Source: Neisseria arctica
GTDB taxonomy: Bacteria; Pseudomonadota; Gammaproteobacteria; Burkholderiales; Neisseriaceae
NCBI RefSeq assembly: GCF_022870905.1
Contig: NZ_CP091510.1
Location: 1,178,001 to 1,242,000, forward strand
Direction of reading: 5' to 3'
DNA length: 64,000 nt
The notes below the pieces were generated by a model. That model saw only the letters and a program-made list of their open reading frames with translations, ran no database searches and was not told the origin of the DNA. Numbering within the stretch: the stretch's first letter is position 1; each line of letters opens with the position of its first letter. This document shows, in pieces, positions 31,814-41,036 of the stretch. Position numbers and translations under genes: made by a program.

Positions 31814-32560
31814 TTAATCTATATCAGCGTTGAGCGCTCTATTGAATCTTTTCATAAACTCGGCAAAACTAACCAGCTCGCAAGCCAATTTCTCAAAGTC
31901 AATACTTTCAAAGCTTTTTATGAACTCAACTAATTCTCTAGCGGACAAATCATCATTATTAGAATTAGGATTAATTTTGCAACGTAATTGTTTTTTTAGA
32001 GACTTCGGAGAGTCATCGTTTCCCGGACCTTCTTCATATTTCTGCCCATTTTGGTAGCTATCAACCAAACACAAGAGCCATGATTCCGACTTCGGTTTGG
32101 CTAACATTGCAACTCCCCTATTCGGAAAGCCTGAAACGGCAAACCCATTATCAATAGAGTTAAGCTTTTCTTGGTAGTCAGTATCATCCGGAGAATCGGT
32201 ATCCCTGAAAAATACAGGTATCACACATTCGACAGATTCTTCTTGTTTCAATGAGTCTGCTCTCCAACCCAATGCACGGGCCATGAACCCATGAGGTTTC
32301 AGTTGATGATTTTTTAAACCGGGCAAGAGTAAAGCTCTCTGTCTATCGCTCTTTTGCTGCTTGGCAAAATCACTAAGCTCAGCCTCTGTGATGAATCGGA
32401 TTTGATCCGTACCACTCTCAAGCAAGGAATAGTTATATTTTTCTTGAAAAAGACCATTTATGAAATAAGTCAGCGGCCCCGGAATAAATTCTCTACCTTT
32501 AACACCTAAATTCATTCTTCCTAGATCTGTAGGCCCCTCGCCTGATAACAAAAACAGCAT
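31814..32560 (-). CDS. Toprim/DUF4276-like protein partnered with an AAA ATPase
   Basis: 248 aa. FLLSGEGPTDLG at the N-terminus and VFFRDTDSPDD in the middle give the Glu and Asp-x-Asp positions of a Toprim-like nuclease fold, as in DUF4276 and OLD-type partners. GFPNRGVAMLAKPKSESW is a further conserved-looking block. It starts 3 bp after the ATPase gene and is surely co-transcribed. ATPase plus Toprim pairs occur in anti-phage systems such as PARIS and AbiL; assignment to one of these is not possible by eye. Confidence 0.62.
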   Translation of the reverse strand: MLFLLSGEGPTDLGRMNLGVKGREFIPGPLTYFINGLFQEKYNYSLLESGTDQIRFITEAELSDFAKQQKSDRQRALLLPGLKNHQLKPHGFMARALGWRADSLKQEESVECVIPVFFRDTDSPDDTDYQEKLNSIDNGFAVSGFPNRGVAMLAKPKSESWLLCLVDSYQNGQKYEEGPGNDDSPKSLKKQLRCKINPNSNNDDLSARELVEFIKSFESIDFEKLACELVSFAEFMKRFNRALNADID

Positions 32561-32563
32561 GAA

Positions 32564-33757
32564 CTATTCCTTTGGCTGATTATTATCAAGGGCACGACAC
32601 TTATCTGCTAAAGAATTTAGATTTGTATTGGCATACACCTCTCCCGGTCCCGCAAAATCCAGCATTTTCGGTTCATCAATCACATCAAAAAACTTTCTGA
32701 TATTCAAGCTTCCTGTTTCAGTACGGTAAGCAAAGTAAACATCTCGTCTGGCTTGCTCATCAGTCAGGTAATTAAGCAGTAATGGGCTGTGTGTAGTAAT
32801 CACTACTTGGGTTTGGCCAGCGGAAAGAAATTTAACCAATTTCCCCATGATTTCTTGATTAACGCCGTTTTCAATTTCATCCAAGAGTAGTAACGTAGGG
32901 AAGCTGTTTTTCTGCTGGGCCAAAACTGCTAAAATCCTTAATAAGCCGTCATTGATGTGAATAGATTCAGAAACGGTTTTTTGGCCTTTAAATGTTTCTT
33001 CAAATTCCAGCTGTACCCATCCGCCTACTTTTTTCTTGGTTGTGATTTTGCTTAAATGGGGATAAAAAACACGCAGAGATTGAGTTAGCTCTTCTTGCTG
33101 TTCTTTATTTAAGCTATGTATAAAGCTGGGAAGATTTTCACCGCTCATACCGATACGGTTAACAGTAGCCCGTGAACTTTTTTTGAGTACAACAGGAGAC
33201 AACAGCTCTAAAGAGGATATACCTAAGAGAATTTCACGAATTTTGGCTAACAACCATCTATCTTCAAACCAACTGTCTGCCATAGATGATAAAACCGAAC
33301 CTGTATAATCCCATAAAATATCAATGAAAGTGCCACCACTACAAATATCTCCTAGCTCTCCCTCACTCGAATGAAATATTTCACGGCCGCCACCTGAAAA
33401 AATACTCTCCTGTACACATTTAAGCTGTCGGATATCAAATACCGCCACCCACTTGATTTGTATAGTATGCAAGAGATCTATGTCATCCGGAATCCATTCA
33501 AAATTAACAGCGACCTTTATAAAACTGCTTTTGGGTTTGAGATTCTGGTTAATTAACTGCTTGGCATCCCAGCCACGTTGATCCAGCCACACATCCATAC
33601 GACCAGCCATCAACTGCGAGGTAAAATCCAATGCCTGAAGGATGGTACTTTTACCTGCCCCGTTCATTCCGACAATACAGGTCAAGTCATCAAAATCGAT
33701 ATGAATTTGGTTTATCGACTTGAAGTTTTGAATACTAAAACTTTTAAATTTAAGCAT
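32564..33757 (-). CDS. AAA15/ABC-type ATPase of a two-gene defence-like pair
   Basis: 397 aa from the ATG at 33757. MLKFKSFSIQNFKSI, Walker A GMNGAGKSTIL at about 30-40, Walker B LLLLDEIENG and VVITTHSPLLL are those of the AAA15/OLD-like SMC-type ATPases. Such proteins sense phage products and control a linked nuclease. In-frame starts at 33772 and 33832 lack better ribosome binding sites; TATACT about 20 bases upstream of 33772 would allow a nearly leaderless transcript. Downstream gene is the Toprim-like protein. Confidence 0.75.
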   Translation of the reverse strand: MLKFKSFSIQNFKSINQIHIDFDDLTCIVGMNGAGKSTILQALDFTSQLMAGRMDVWLDQRGWDAKQLINQNLKPKSSFIKVAVNFEWIPDDIDLLHTIQIKWVAVFDIRQLKCVQESIFSGGGREIFHSSEGELGDICSGGTFIDILWDYTGSVLSSMADSWFEDRWLLAKIREILLGISSLELLSPVVLKKSSRATVNRIGMSGENLPSFIHSLNKEQQEELTQSLRVFYPHLSKITTKKKVGGWVQLEFEETFKGQKTVSESIHINDGLLRILAVLAQQKNSFPTLLLLDEIENGVNQEIMGKLVKFLSAGQTQVVITTHSPLLLNYLTDEQARRDVYFAYRTETGSLNIRKFFDVIDEPKMLDFAGPGEVYANTNLNSLADKCRALDNNQPKE

Positions 33758-33772
33758 AATGGGTGCAGTCAT

Positions 33773-34457
33773 TAGTCTTGTAATAGTTAAAGTATAACGG
33801 AATTTTGAGTTTGAGTTGTTCTTATCCAACAAAAAGCTCGTTTAGACGTTGATATTTTTCCAGTAAAATTACAGTTTTTCGACAGTTTATATATTGTTTA
33901 GTAAAGTCCGGCTGTAGATTCTAGGCTCCTCGACAAGGTTTGAGCCGTTACGAACGTAGCTTTTCAGTATCTAACCTAACTACCGGTTGTTTATCAGCTT
34001 CAAAACCAAGTGCAGGTTTGTTCATGCATCATCTCAATTTACCGGTAAGCTTGGGGAACCCGAATTTTGAATAATATTGCTTGCTACGAATTGTGAGTAA
34101 TCAAGCAATACCAATGAACAGCCTTATTATTTGATTCAGAAAGAAGTCACAGCATGAAACGATTACACATAGCGTTAGTTGTGAAGGAACCGTAACTGAA
34201 TATAGATGAGTAACTTGTTCTTCTTAGAAAACAAGAGAACCAAATCAGTGGGTAATTTAAAAAAACTACAGATGTTTGTACAAGCACTACCAAATGAAAT
34301 TAAGTTAGAAAAGACTCACAGGCAATATAAGACTGTAACACTAGAGGGGTACCCACTTGCCCTTAACCTTACTTCAAAACTCTGTACCAGATAAAATAGC
34401 TCTTACCATTTTAGAATATTATTCGTGATATACGTCATCCTCATAAAGAGGTAATTT
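33773..34457. other. gene-poor scar region
   Basis: 685 bp. Holds the upstream region of the ATPase, a 14-codon stump of a VOC-type gene (34155-34196), and AGATGAGTAACTTGTTCTTCTTA-like sequence that recurs at about 37472. A 62-codon frame at 34206-34394 has no ribosome binding site and low coding character. Reads as debris from recombination with the 37-43 kb region. Confidence 0.5.
34155..34196 (+). pseudogene. 5' stump of the VOC-type gene
   Basis: The codons for MKRLHIALVVKEP followed by TAA match the start of the intact gene at 43236 (MKRLHIALAVKELEP) at DNA level, including the upstream AGTCACA. Only 13 codons remain, so a copy of that gene once ended here. Confidence 0.75.
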
Positions 34458-35333
34458 ATGGGTAAAAATAATATATTATTATTTTTAACAATTTTTTTAT
34501 GGGGTACGGTATGGTATGCCATAAAATTTCAATTGGGAGAAATTCCAATTATAGTTTCAGTTTTTTATCGAATTTTTTTGGCTGCTATTATTTTATTAAT
34601 ATGGAATTATTTAATTTATAAAATGCCTAAATTTAACATAAAGGATCACATTTATTTTATATTAATGGGATTTCTATTGTTCTCAGGAAATTATTATTGT
34701 TTTTATGTATCTACTAATTATATTAAGAGTGGCTTGGTTTCAATAATTTTTTCAACTTTAGTTTTGATAAATAGTTTAAATAAACGGATTTTCTTAAATG
34801 AAAAAATTAATAAGGCAGTGGTACTAGGAGGCTCTATAGGAGTAGGTGGAGTTTCATTACTATTCTTTAGCGAATTAAAATATAGTCATAATTTATCAGA
34901 ACTTTGGCACGGTTTTTTATATGCGGTACTAGGAACCTATATGGTATCTCTTGGCAATATAATATCAGCACGCTTTAGCAAACAAAATATGCCTGTATTG
35001 ACATCAACAAGTTTAGGTCTCGTTTATGGTGCTGTTTTATGTTCTTTATTTATCCTATACCAAGATTATTCATTTCGCATCCCATTGACTATAACTTATT
35101 TATCATCATTAGTTTACTTATCTGTATTTTGTACAGCACTTGCTTTTTGGCTGTATTTAACCTTAGTAAAAAATTCCGGACCTGACAAAGCAGCTCTTGC
35201 TACTATTCTATTTCCATTAGTCGCTATGCTTATTTCCAGCATCTTAGAAGGCTATTCGTGGTCTCTGCTTTCTATATTTGGTGGAATTTTAATTATTATA
35301 GGGTATGGAATTAGCTTTATTTATAAAAAATAA
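34458..35333 (+). CDS. EamA/DMT-family inner-membrane transporter
   Basis: 291 aa, about ten hydrophobic segments in two halves, with the DMT features LWGTVWYAIKF at the start and ALAFWLYLTLVKNSGPDKAA in the second half. Substrate cannot be told; relatives export amino acids or metabolites. Much more AT-rich than the element core, a sign of separate acquisition. GAGG precedes the ATG at 34458. Confidence 0.75.
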   Translation: MGKNNILLFLTIFLWGTVWYAIKFQLGEIPIIVSVFYRIFLAAIILLIWNYLIYKMPKFNIKDHIYFILMGFLLFSGNYYCFYVSTNYIKSGLVSIIFSTLVLINSLNKRIFLNEKINKAVVLGGSIGVGGVSLLFFSELKYSHNLSELWHGFLYAVLGTYMVSLGNIISARFSKQNMPVLTSTSLGLVYGAVLCSLFILYQDYSFRIPLTITYLSSLVYLSVFCTALAFWLYLTLVKNSGPDKAALATILFPLVAMLISSILEGYSWSLLSIFGGILIIIGYGISFIYKK

Positions 35334-35364
35334 ATCTAATTTTTCTGTTTGATATGGCGGATAA

Positions 35365-36378
35365 TCATTTCCATAACCTGCGAATAATCTTGCTAATCCA
35401 GCTGATTTTATTATCCTGTTGCAGTTGAATAATATAAGCTTTCAACTCTTTATTTTGATCTGCTTCACGAGCATAGCGTCTGTCTGATTCAATAATTTTT
35501 GTATGAAGTGAATGAGATTCCGAACTAAGGTGGGCGTATTGATTTTCTAAATATTCTACTTTACTTTTAAAATCAGAAATTTCCTTTTCCTTTTGCTCTA
35601 TCAGTATTTTGGCATCAGCTAGTTCATTTTGTAGTGTATTAAGCTTTCTAGTCAGTTTGACAGCAGCAAGATATATTAGTGACTTAGGGTCGTTATAAAC
35701 TACCCCACCAATAGATTTTGAAAATATCCGGCGTAATTTATCCAAGTGCTTTGTAATTGTAAGATCAGCATCTTCCTCATTCATTTTGGCAACTTCTTCT
35801 TCATTGAGAAAAAGCGCGCTCTTGGGATCTCCGGTCGCAATCTGAATCACTGGGATACCGATACTCTCTAGATCACGGCATTTTGACGAATTGGATGATA
35901 ATTTGGATGTATGGTAAATTTCAAATGCGATCAGTCCGTTCCAACGTTGTTCTAATGAAAATAACGGCGAGGAGTCTGGTGGGGATTTAAAGTGGCAAAG
36001 CGCATCGATAACATAACGATGTTCTCCAACCTGAACTGTTTTTTCTGCTGCTCCGCCGTCAAAAATAATCGGTTCATCATCCCTGTCCTTATAGGGGCCA
36101 AATGTATTGAAAAACTTCAAATGAGTAGCTGCCCTGTTTTGTGCTAACTCCACAATTACCTGTTTGCACAATGTATGAGTCAAAGTTTCCGGAGCAGTTT
36201 TTCTTTCATGGTCAGACTTGCTTTTATAAGCAAAATAATGTGTATGGCCACGTTGCATTTTAATCATTTCAAGCCGCTCTCCGGGTTTGTGGCAGCTATA
36301 AAATGTATTTCCCTTCTTTGCCCTCAAAGCCGTAACAATTTCATTATTATTTTGGCCTGTGTATGCAACAACTTTCAC
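35365..36378 (-). CDS. CoiA-like/nuclease-fold protein with C-terminal coiled coil
   Basis: 337 aa from GTG 36378, chosen because CCGGAG lies 5-8 bases upstream and the same GGAG-GTG context recurs in the two truncated copies. Residues about 100-190 (RYVIDALCHFKSP, LIAFEIYHTSKLSS, SIGIPVIQI) look like a PD-(D/E)xK nuclease core with Asp, Glu and Lys in order, as in CoiA-type proteins. Residues about 245-325 form a coiled coil, ending in a basic amphipathic tail. Role unknown; the setting suggests defence. Confidence 0.5.
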   Translation of the reverse strand: MKVVAYTGQNNNEIVTALRAKKGNTFYSCHKPGERLEMIKMQRGHTHYFAYKSKSDHERKTAPETLTHTLCKQVIVELAQNRAATHLKFFNTFGPYKDRDDEPIIFDGGAAEKTVQVGEHRYVIDALCHFKSPPDSSPLFSLEQRWNGLIAFEIYHTSKLSSNSSKCRDLESIGIPVIQIATGDPKSALFLNEEEVAKMNEEDADLTITKHLDKLRRIFSKSIGGVVYNDPKSLIYLAAVKLTRKLNTLQNELADAKILIEQKEKEISDFKSKVEYLENQYAHLSSESHSLHTKIIESDRRYAREADQNKELKAYIIQLQQDNKISWISKIIRRLWK

Positions 36379-36461
36379 GATTTGCTCCGGATAAAATATG
36401 CTAAAAACTGCCTGAATACAGCTAACTATATCAAAGCTTGAAATAATTTTCAGATGACATC
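36331..36461 (-). repeat. repeat copy C: promoter and 5' end of the CoiA-like gene
   Basis: 131 bp shared, with about 90% identity by eye, with 37331-37461 and 42959-43089. In this copy it is the functional start of the 35365-36378 gene. Confidence 0.8.
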
Positions 36462-36497
36462 GTGTTACCAACTTTCTCTTAAGAAGGAAGAAAACAG

Positions 36498-36638
36498 ATG
36501 AAAGTTGCCAAAATTTATATCCGTGCCGATACTGGTAATCAGGACCTGATGCAACAGCATGAAAAAGCCAAAGAGCTCTTGAAAGAAAGTAAGTTCCGTT
36601 TTAATTTCAGAACACCGAGGCGGCGGCTGAACCCCTAA
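36498..36638 (+). pseudogene. chimeric remnant: serine-recombinase start joined to IS1016-like transposase end
   Basis: 46 codons. MKVAKIYIRADTGNQDLMQQ is the start of a resolvase-type recombinase (compare VARIYLRVSTLQQNLDRQ at 57.8 kb). From about residue 31 the frame reads ESKFRFNFRTPRRRLNP, matching the end of the IS1016-like transposase at 23.2 kb (ECEFRFNFGTPKEQL). The join shows that an IS copy was lost after landing in a recombinase gene. AAGAAGGAAG precedes the ATG, so the small peptide could be made. Confidence 0.65.
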
Positions 36639-36666
36639 TACTTTGTGACATTTAGAGTTAATTTAC

Positions 36667-37146
36667 TCACTCTTCTTTGATTATTTTAGGACAAATTTTA
36701 ACTGGGAAATTAATAGAATTAGCCAAAAAACATTCTTTGTGAGCATCATCGTGAAGTTTACTTGCTTTATCTAAATCTGAGCCTTGGGTTATGGTAACAA
36801 CTGGGTTTAGAGTTACTTCTTCAAACTTGCTTACTCCCTCCTCTACTTTGTGCTCAACCATCAGCCCTTCTGCGGAGTCAATGTAGTCGATAACAATAAT
36901 ATTGTTAATGGCACATAAGTGCAAATACCATAATTTATGGCATGAGGATATTGCAGCAACTAGCATTTCCTCTGGGTTCCACTTGGAGGTATCACCTAAA
37001 AATGATGGATCTGAAGAACCCTTTATTTCGTTTTTCTTTGCAGCAGAAAAAACACAAAAATCTCTCGAATAAGAGCGGTAATTTTCTGTACCTACTCCTA
37101 GGTTTCCTTCCCATCGGATGTTAACTAAGTATTTATGCTGCTTCAT
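36667..37146 (-). CDS. OsmC-family protein
   Basis: 159 aa. NPEEMLVAAISSCHKLWYL with the Cys of the family and EVTLNPVVTITQGSDLDKA, then HDDAHKECFLANSI with the second Cys-containing helix, are those of OsmC/Ohr-type thiol peroxidases, which reduce organic hydroperoxides in the cytoplasm. GGAG lies 6 bases before the ATG. Isolated in the turnover zone; likely a passenger. Confidence 0.82.
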   Translation of the reverse strand: MKQHKYLVNIRWEGNLGVGTENYRSYSRDFCVFSAAKKNEIKGSSDPSFLGDTSKWNPEEMLVAAISSCHKLWYLHLCAINNIIVIDYIDSAEGLMVEHKVEEGVSKFEEVTLNPVVTITQGSDLDKASKLHDDAHKECFLANSINFPVKICPKIIKEE

Positions 37147-37280
37147 TGGTTTCTCCTTTTTCGTTTCATATTCAATTTAGGCTGCCCCAGGCAAGTCCAC
37201 CACCATCCACAACTAAGTCGTCCAAGCATCGTCTGATGCCCAAAATAGCACTGATTTTGTAACCTCAATAGGATTACCTG

Positions 37281-37461
37281 CTCGACAGTTCTCAGAATTT
37301 GTGACAACTATAAAATATTGACCGCAAAGACGTAACGATTTCATTATTATTTTCGCCTGTGTATGCAACAACTTTCACGATTTGCTCCGGATAGAATATG
37401 CTAAAAACTGCCTAAATACAGCTAACTATATTAAAGTTTAAAATAATTTTTAGATGACATC
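37281..37461 (-). repeat. 181-bp repeat copy A: truncated 5' fragment of a CoiA-like gene
   Basis: About 171 of 181 bases match copy B at 42909-43089. On the minus strand it contains GGAG, a GTG start and EIVTSLRSIFYSCHKF before a stop, i.e. the first codons of a paralogue of the 35365 gene. Together with copy B it brackets the methyltransferase/GHKL-kinase/response-regulator operon in direct orientation. Confidence 0.85.
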
Positions 37462-37765
37462 CATGGCTGAAATAGACGAGTAACTTGTTTTTCTTAAAAA
37501 CAGACCGTCTGAAAAATTTCAAAAGACTATAAAAAGCCTCGTAGCAGCATATTAATTAGTGATGCGACGAGACTCTTAGAAGCAATAGACAGTCGCCAAT
37601 CTGTTTGTAACGCAAAATATTTAGCTTTCCCAGAAAATTTTTTACAGGTAGTCAGTATCTGTAACCAATTTTCCCCATCACTACTTGCGCACTTTCAGTT
37701 TAGGCTTGATATCCTTACTCTTAACTCAGGGTATATTGAAAAAACGTTGTTTGGGAGAATGAACA
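37462..37765. other. non-coding spacer
   Basis: About 300 bp with an uptake-like ACCGTCTGAA (37504-37513), an imperfect hairpin GCCTCGT...ACGAGAC (about 37534-37571) that may end the operon, and no credible gene. Confidence 0.45.
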
Positions 37766-38869
37766 TCATGTTCCAGACTCATCGGTTTCTACATCTATCT
37801 CGGGCTGGCCCTGTCTAGCATAGTAGGATGAAAATCGTGAAATCATATCCTTTAAAAAAGGAGCTGAAATTTGTATTTTAGGGATGCCAAAAGAGGTATT
37901 AATCTCTTCTTCAGTATATGTAGATACTCTCCGGAAATTAATCACTCCACCAGGGTAAAATTCTACTTCTGGCAACCTGTGATAATAAAGTGACTTATTA
38001 TTTTTATAGATTCTCTGTAGTTCTTTTCGATCATTCCGAGAAAGATTGTCCCAGTTAAAATCTGGATAAATCTCTTCTAAAGGTTGTATCTCCACTAGAA
38101 GAGCACGATCAGTATTACAGCCACCATCTCCTCGTTCAGCTAGATCACAAGCTGGATTCATTACAATGAAATATCTTTCAGAGTCTTTTTTCTTAAGAAT
38201 GCTGCCCGTATTAATCCGTTCATCTATCGGAGGATATATGTACATTTCCTCAGGATAACAACGATTAATATCATTATCTAAATGCAGGAGTAGATGATTC
38301 AACGTATATCTTAACAATGCTTTTTCTGTCCTAGGGCTATCAGATTCTGCATGTTTAATCCAACCTATTTGTTTACCAGAAGAACTTCTAGTTCTCAAAG
38401 CTGGTATGAGATTTTCGGTAAATATGGTCGCAAGCATCTTTTCGATTGAGCCTTTGCCACCAAGGATTTTGGTCAGTCCAGTACGGTAAATGCCACAGAA
38501 TTCCTCTATTATCTGACTATATTTAACATCTCCCCCTTTTTCATATATATTAATTACTGGAAAGCCATGTTGTACGGCAACGTTCGGGGTTCCTGTAAAA
38601 ATCACAACAGGGATACGGCTAAAGCTATTCTTGATTTGTTCAATAACCTGATTACCTTCATCTTCTCCTGAATTGGTAAGCTTCATATCAATAATCACAC
38701 CATCAAAGTCTGATTGTTTCAATTTTTCTTCAGCTTCTGTAACATTTCCACAAACTTCTAAGCAAACTCTGAATTCGGTATTATCTTCATTAAAATCGCT
38801 TACCGCATTTTGGCAGATTAGTTGGTCACTCTCAGAATCTTCAACTAAAAGTAATTTGATATCACTCAT
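37766..38869 (-). CDS. response-regulator-like protein with novel output domain
   Basis: 367 aa. Residues 1-125 form a receiver domain: acidic pair in LLVEDSESD, phospho-acceptor Asp61 in VIIDMKL, Thr92 in IFTGT and Lys111 in YEKGG. The remaining 240 residues match no output domain I know (LLHLDNDINRCYPEEMYIY, VMNPACDLAERGDGGC). 'NPACDLA' with conserved Asp/Cys resembles uncharacterised proteins in defence loci. The start overlaps the kinase gene by 8 bases. It is the natural partner of the upstream histidine-kinase-like protein. Confidence 0.72.
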   Translation of the reverse strand: MSDIKLLLVEDSESDQLICQNAVSDFNEDNTEFRVCLEVCGNVTEAEEKLKQSDFDGVIIDMKLTNSGEDEGNQVIEQIKNSFSRIPVVIFTGTPNVAVQHGFPVINIYEKGGDVKYSQIIEEFCGIYRTGLTKILGGKGSIEKMLATIFTENLIPALRTRSSSGKQIGWIKHAESDSPRTEKALLRYTLNHLLLHLDNDINRCYPEEMYIYPPIDERINTGSILKKKDSERYFIVMNPACDLAERGDGGCNTDRALLVEIQPLEEIYPDFNWDNLSRNDRKELQRIYKNNKSLYYHRLPEVEFYPGGVINFRRVSTYTEEEINTSFGIPKIQISAPFLKDMISRFSSYYARQGQPEIDVETDESGT

Positions 38870-41036
38870 TATCTATATTCCTCACCTGTAATCTAAAGTA
38901 AGCTCCTGTATAAGACTGAAGTGCAGCCAGTTTTAGACCATTTCGTTCAGCTGCTTCCCCAGCAATAGTCAATCCGATACCGGTTCCCGATGGTTTTGTA
39001 CTAAATTGCGGTTCAAAAATCACACCCTCCTCAATCAGAGTTGTTTCAATCCCAGGGCCGGTATCGCGAAAATCAACATAGATCAGTTTATTATTTTCTG
39101 ATTCTATATCCACCAGAATTCTTCTGTCATTTAATGAGTTTTTTTCCTTCAGCCAAAATATACTGTTGTCAATCAAATTAGTAAAAATGGCTTGAATATC
39201 TTGTTGCCAAGTTAATAAAGTCAAATCATCATTTCCATTTATTTCAAACTGAATTTGATTATCCTCCATATCTTGGCGGAATATATCAAAACATTTCTGA
39301 ATTTCTTGTTTGATTCTTAATTCTTGGGGAGAAGCCCTTCGACCTGATGCCAAAGGATCTAATCGTTTAAACAGATCAGAAAATATAGTGGCATTTGACT
39401 CAACACCTTTGGCAATAGTGGCTATTTCATCGATATACTTTTCATCTCCGGTTTGCAGCAATTTTTTCTGAAACCTACTAATACGTGGCGCTTCATGACG
39501 GAGGTAGTTTAATGGCCTTCGGCCTTCATGCATGACAACAGTGAGGATTTTTCCCAATGTAGCCTGTCCCTGATAAGTAGCTACAGCACGGCTAATTTCT
39601 TCAACACTTTTTTCTTTACTTACTTCTTCATCAGTAATTAATCGAATAATTTCATCTGCTGCCTGCTCTTTTATTCCTTGGCTAATTAACTTTTTCCGTA
39701 TTTCCTTTTTCAGTCCGTCCAAGGAAAAAAGTTTCTTTAGCTCTTTTTCCACTTTAAGTGAGGATTTACCTAGACCAGCTTTTCTTCTGTAAATGAACCT
39801 GCGACTTTCAAGCTCACTAATCACTTCTCTTGTAATTTTTTTTAGCTGTTCATAAGAAAAATTTTCTTGTAAACCATCTCGGGCACTTTTTTCAATCAGG
39901 TTAGATTGTTCTTCAGATTGAACAAGTACGTAACCGACAACTTGGTTACTACCAATCCGCATGGAAGGGTACTGAACACGCTCTTCATTTAATTTAAGCC
40001 AGTCAAATTCAGCATCGCCAAGAGGGCGAATCCTGAATCCATTACGGTAGACACCTATACCGTTAACTGAGTTAAGCAAATGAGCAGCCTGCCGTTTACC
40101 AACATAATTACCTGCTTCATCTTTTAAACCTCGTTTAATTAGCATTTCTATTGCTTCTGAGTCTCGGTCATAAACCCTGATATCAAAAATCAAGTCACCG
40201 CAAGCAGTATCACGTCCACGGTTTATGGTTATTTCCTCTTCAATAGTATTTTTTGCTTTCTTGTTGGAATAAATGAGTTTTCCCTGACCATCAGATGTGA
40301 TTTTCCCTGTGATTCTATAATCAAATAGTTCCAAAATAGGATAAGGCTCAATGAGTTCATTAACATCTGGCATATCAGTGAAGCCAGATATAATCAATCG
40401 GATTTCAAAGTTTTTATGATCTTCATTAAGGACACTTTCTGCAGGAGTTGGAGAAATTAATTTTTTTAATTCAAATCTAAGATTGTCAAATTGCCTCTTA
40501 TTCCATTCTTCATAATTTGACTGATTTCCCGTTATGGTTAATGTTGTCCCTTGGAGTTCTTGCGAAGGCTGATTTTCTACCAGAATTTCAACATCATCCA
40601 GATATTCTGAATGTTCAAAACTATCCCATTCAACAAAAACGGTTGTCTTCTGACCAGTATTGTCTACTGTTTCTAGTAGAAGGTCTTTTCCCAAGACTGA
40701 AGCCGCATAGCGTCCTATTCCTTTTCTTCCTTGCATAATTCGTCCAGCAGGACTGGTTTTGCGCTCAAGCTTATCCTTAGTAGACGGAACCATCCACTTA
40801 TTAATTACTGTATCCCGAGACATACCGTGACCATGATCTTTTATGGTGATAACATATCCCTTAAGATCATCGTTCGCTGTGAAATTTATTTCTACGCAAG
40901 GAGAATCGGCGTCATACGCATTTTTTACTAACTCCACAACTGCGGCATAATTATCCTGTATAAGATCTCGGCCAATTGTCAACAAATGGCGACCAGCTGG
41001 TCTGATTTTGTATACACCATTAGTACTCATATCCAT
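38862..41036 (-). CDS. dual GHKL protein: Hsp90/MutL-like N-terminus and histidine-kinase C-terminus
   Basis: 724 aa. The N-terminal ATPase has ELVKNAYDAD (35-44), KDHGHGMS (about 66-73) and GRKGIGRYAA (about 103). The C-terminal half has a kinase H-box VMHEGRRPLNYLRHEAP (about 500-517), then NLIDNSIFWL, DTGPGIE and FEPQFSTKPSGTGIGL, the N, G1 and G2 boxes of a histidine kinase. No membrane segment, so it is a cytoplasmic sensor. Translation overlaps with the methyltransferase upstream (10 bases) and the response regulator downstream (8 bases). An Hsp90-like sensor fused to a kinase in a methylase operon is unusual. Confidence 0.8.
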   Translation of the reverse strand: MDMSTNGVYKIRPAGRHLLTIGRDLIQDNYAAVVELVKNAYDADSPCVEINFTANDDLKGYVITIKDHGHGMSRDTVINKWMVPSTKDKLERKTSPAGRIMQGRKGIGRYAASVLGKDLLLETVDNTGQKTTVFVEWDSFEHSEYLDDVEILVENQPSQELQGTTLTITGNQSNYEEWNKRQFDNLRFELKKLISPTPAESVLNEDHKNFEIRLIISGFTDMPDVNELIEPYPILELFDYRITGKITSDGQGKLIYSNKKAKNTIEEEITINRGRDTACGDLIFDIRVYDRDSEAIEMLIKRGLKDEAGNYVGKRQAAHLLNSVNGIGVYRNGFRIRPLGDAEFDWLKLNEERVQYPSMRIGSNQVVGYVLVQSEEQSNLIEKSARDGLQENFSYEQLKKITREVISELESRRFIYRRKAGLGKSSLKVEKELKKLFSLDGLKKEIRKKLISQGIKEQAADEIIRLITDEEVSKEKSVEEISRAVATYQGQATLGKILTVVMHEGRRPLNYLRHEAPRISRFQKKLLQTGDEKYIDEIATIAKGVESNATIFSDLFKRLDPLASGRRASPQELRIKQEIQKCFDIFRQDMEDNQIQFEINGNDDLTLLTWQQDIQAIFTNLIDNSIFWLKEKNSLNDRRILVDIESENNKLIYVDFRDTGPGIETTLIEEGVIFEPQFSTKPSGTGIGLTIAGEAAERNGLKLAALQSYTGAYFRLQVRNIDNE

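Noticed and set aside
31814..33757. Septu or retron-type defence system
   Set aside because: No HNH nuclease motif and no reverse transcriptase or structured msr/msd region is seen; only ATPase and Toprim-like parts are present.
34206..34394. 62-codon frame as a gene
   Set aside because: No SD, poor coding character, and its start lies in sequence duplicated near 37.5 kb; better read as debris.
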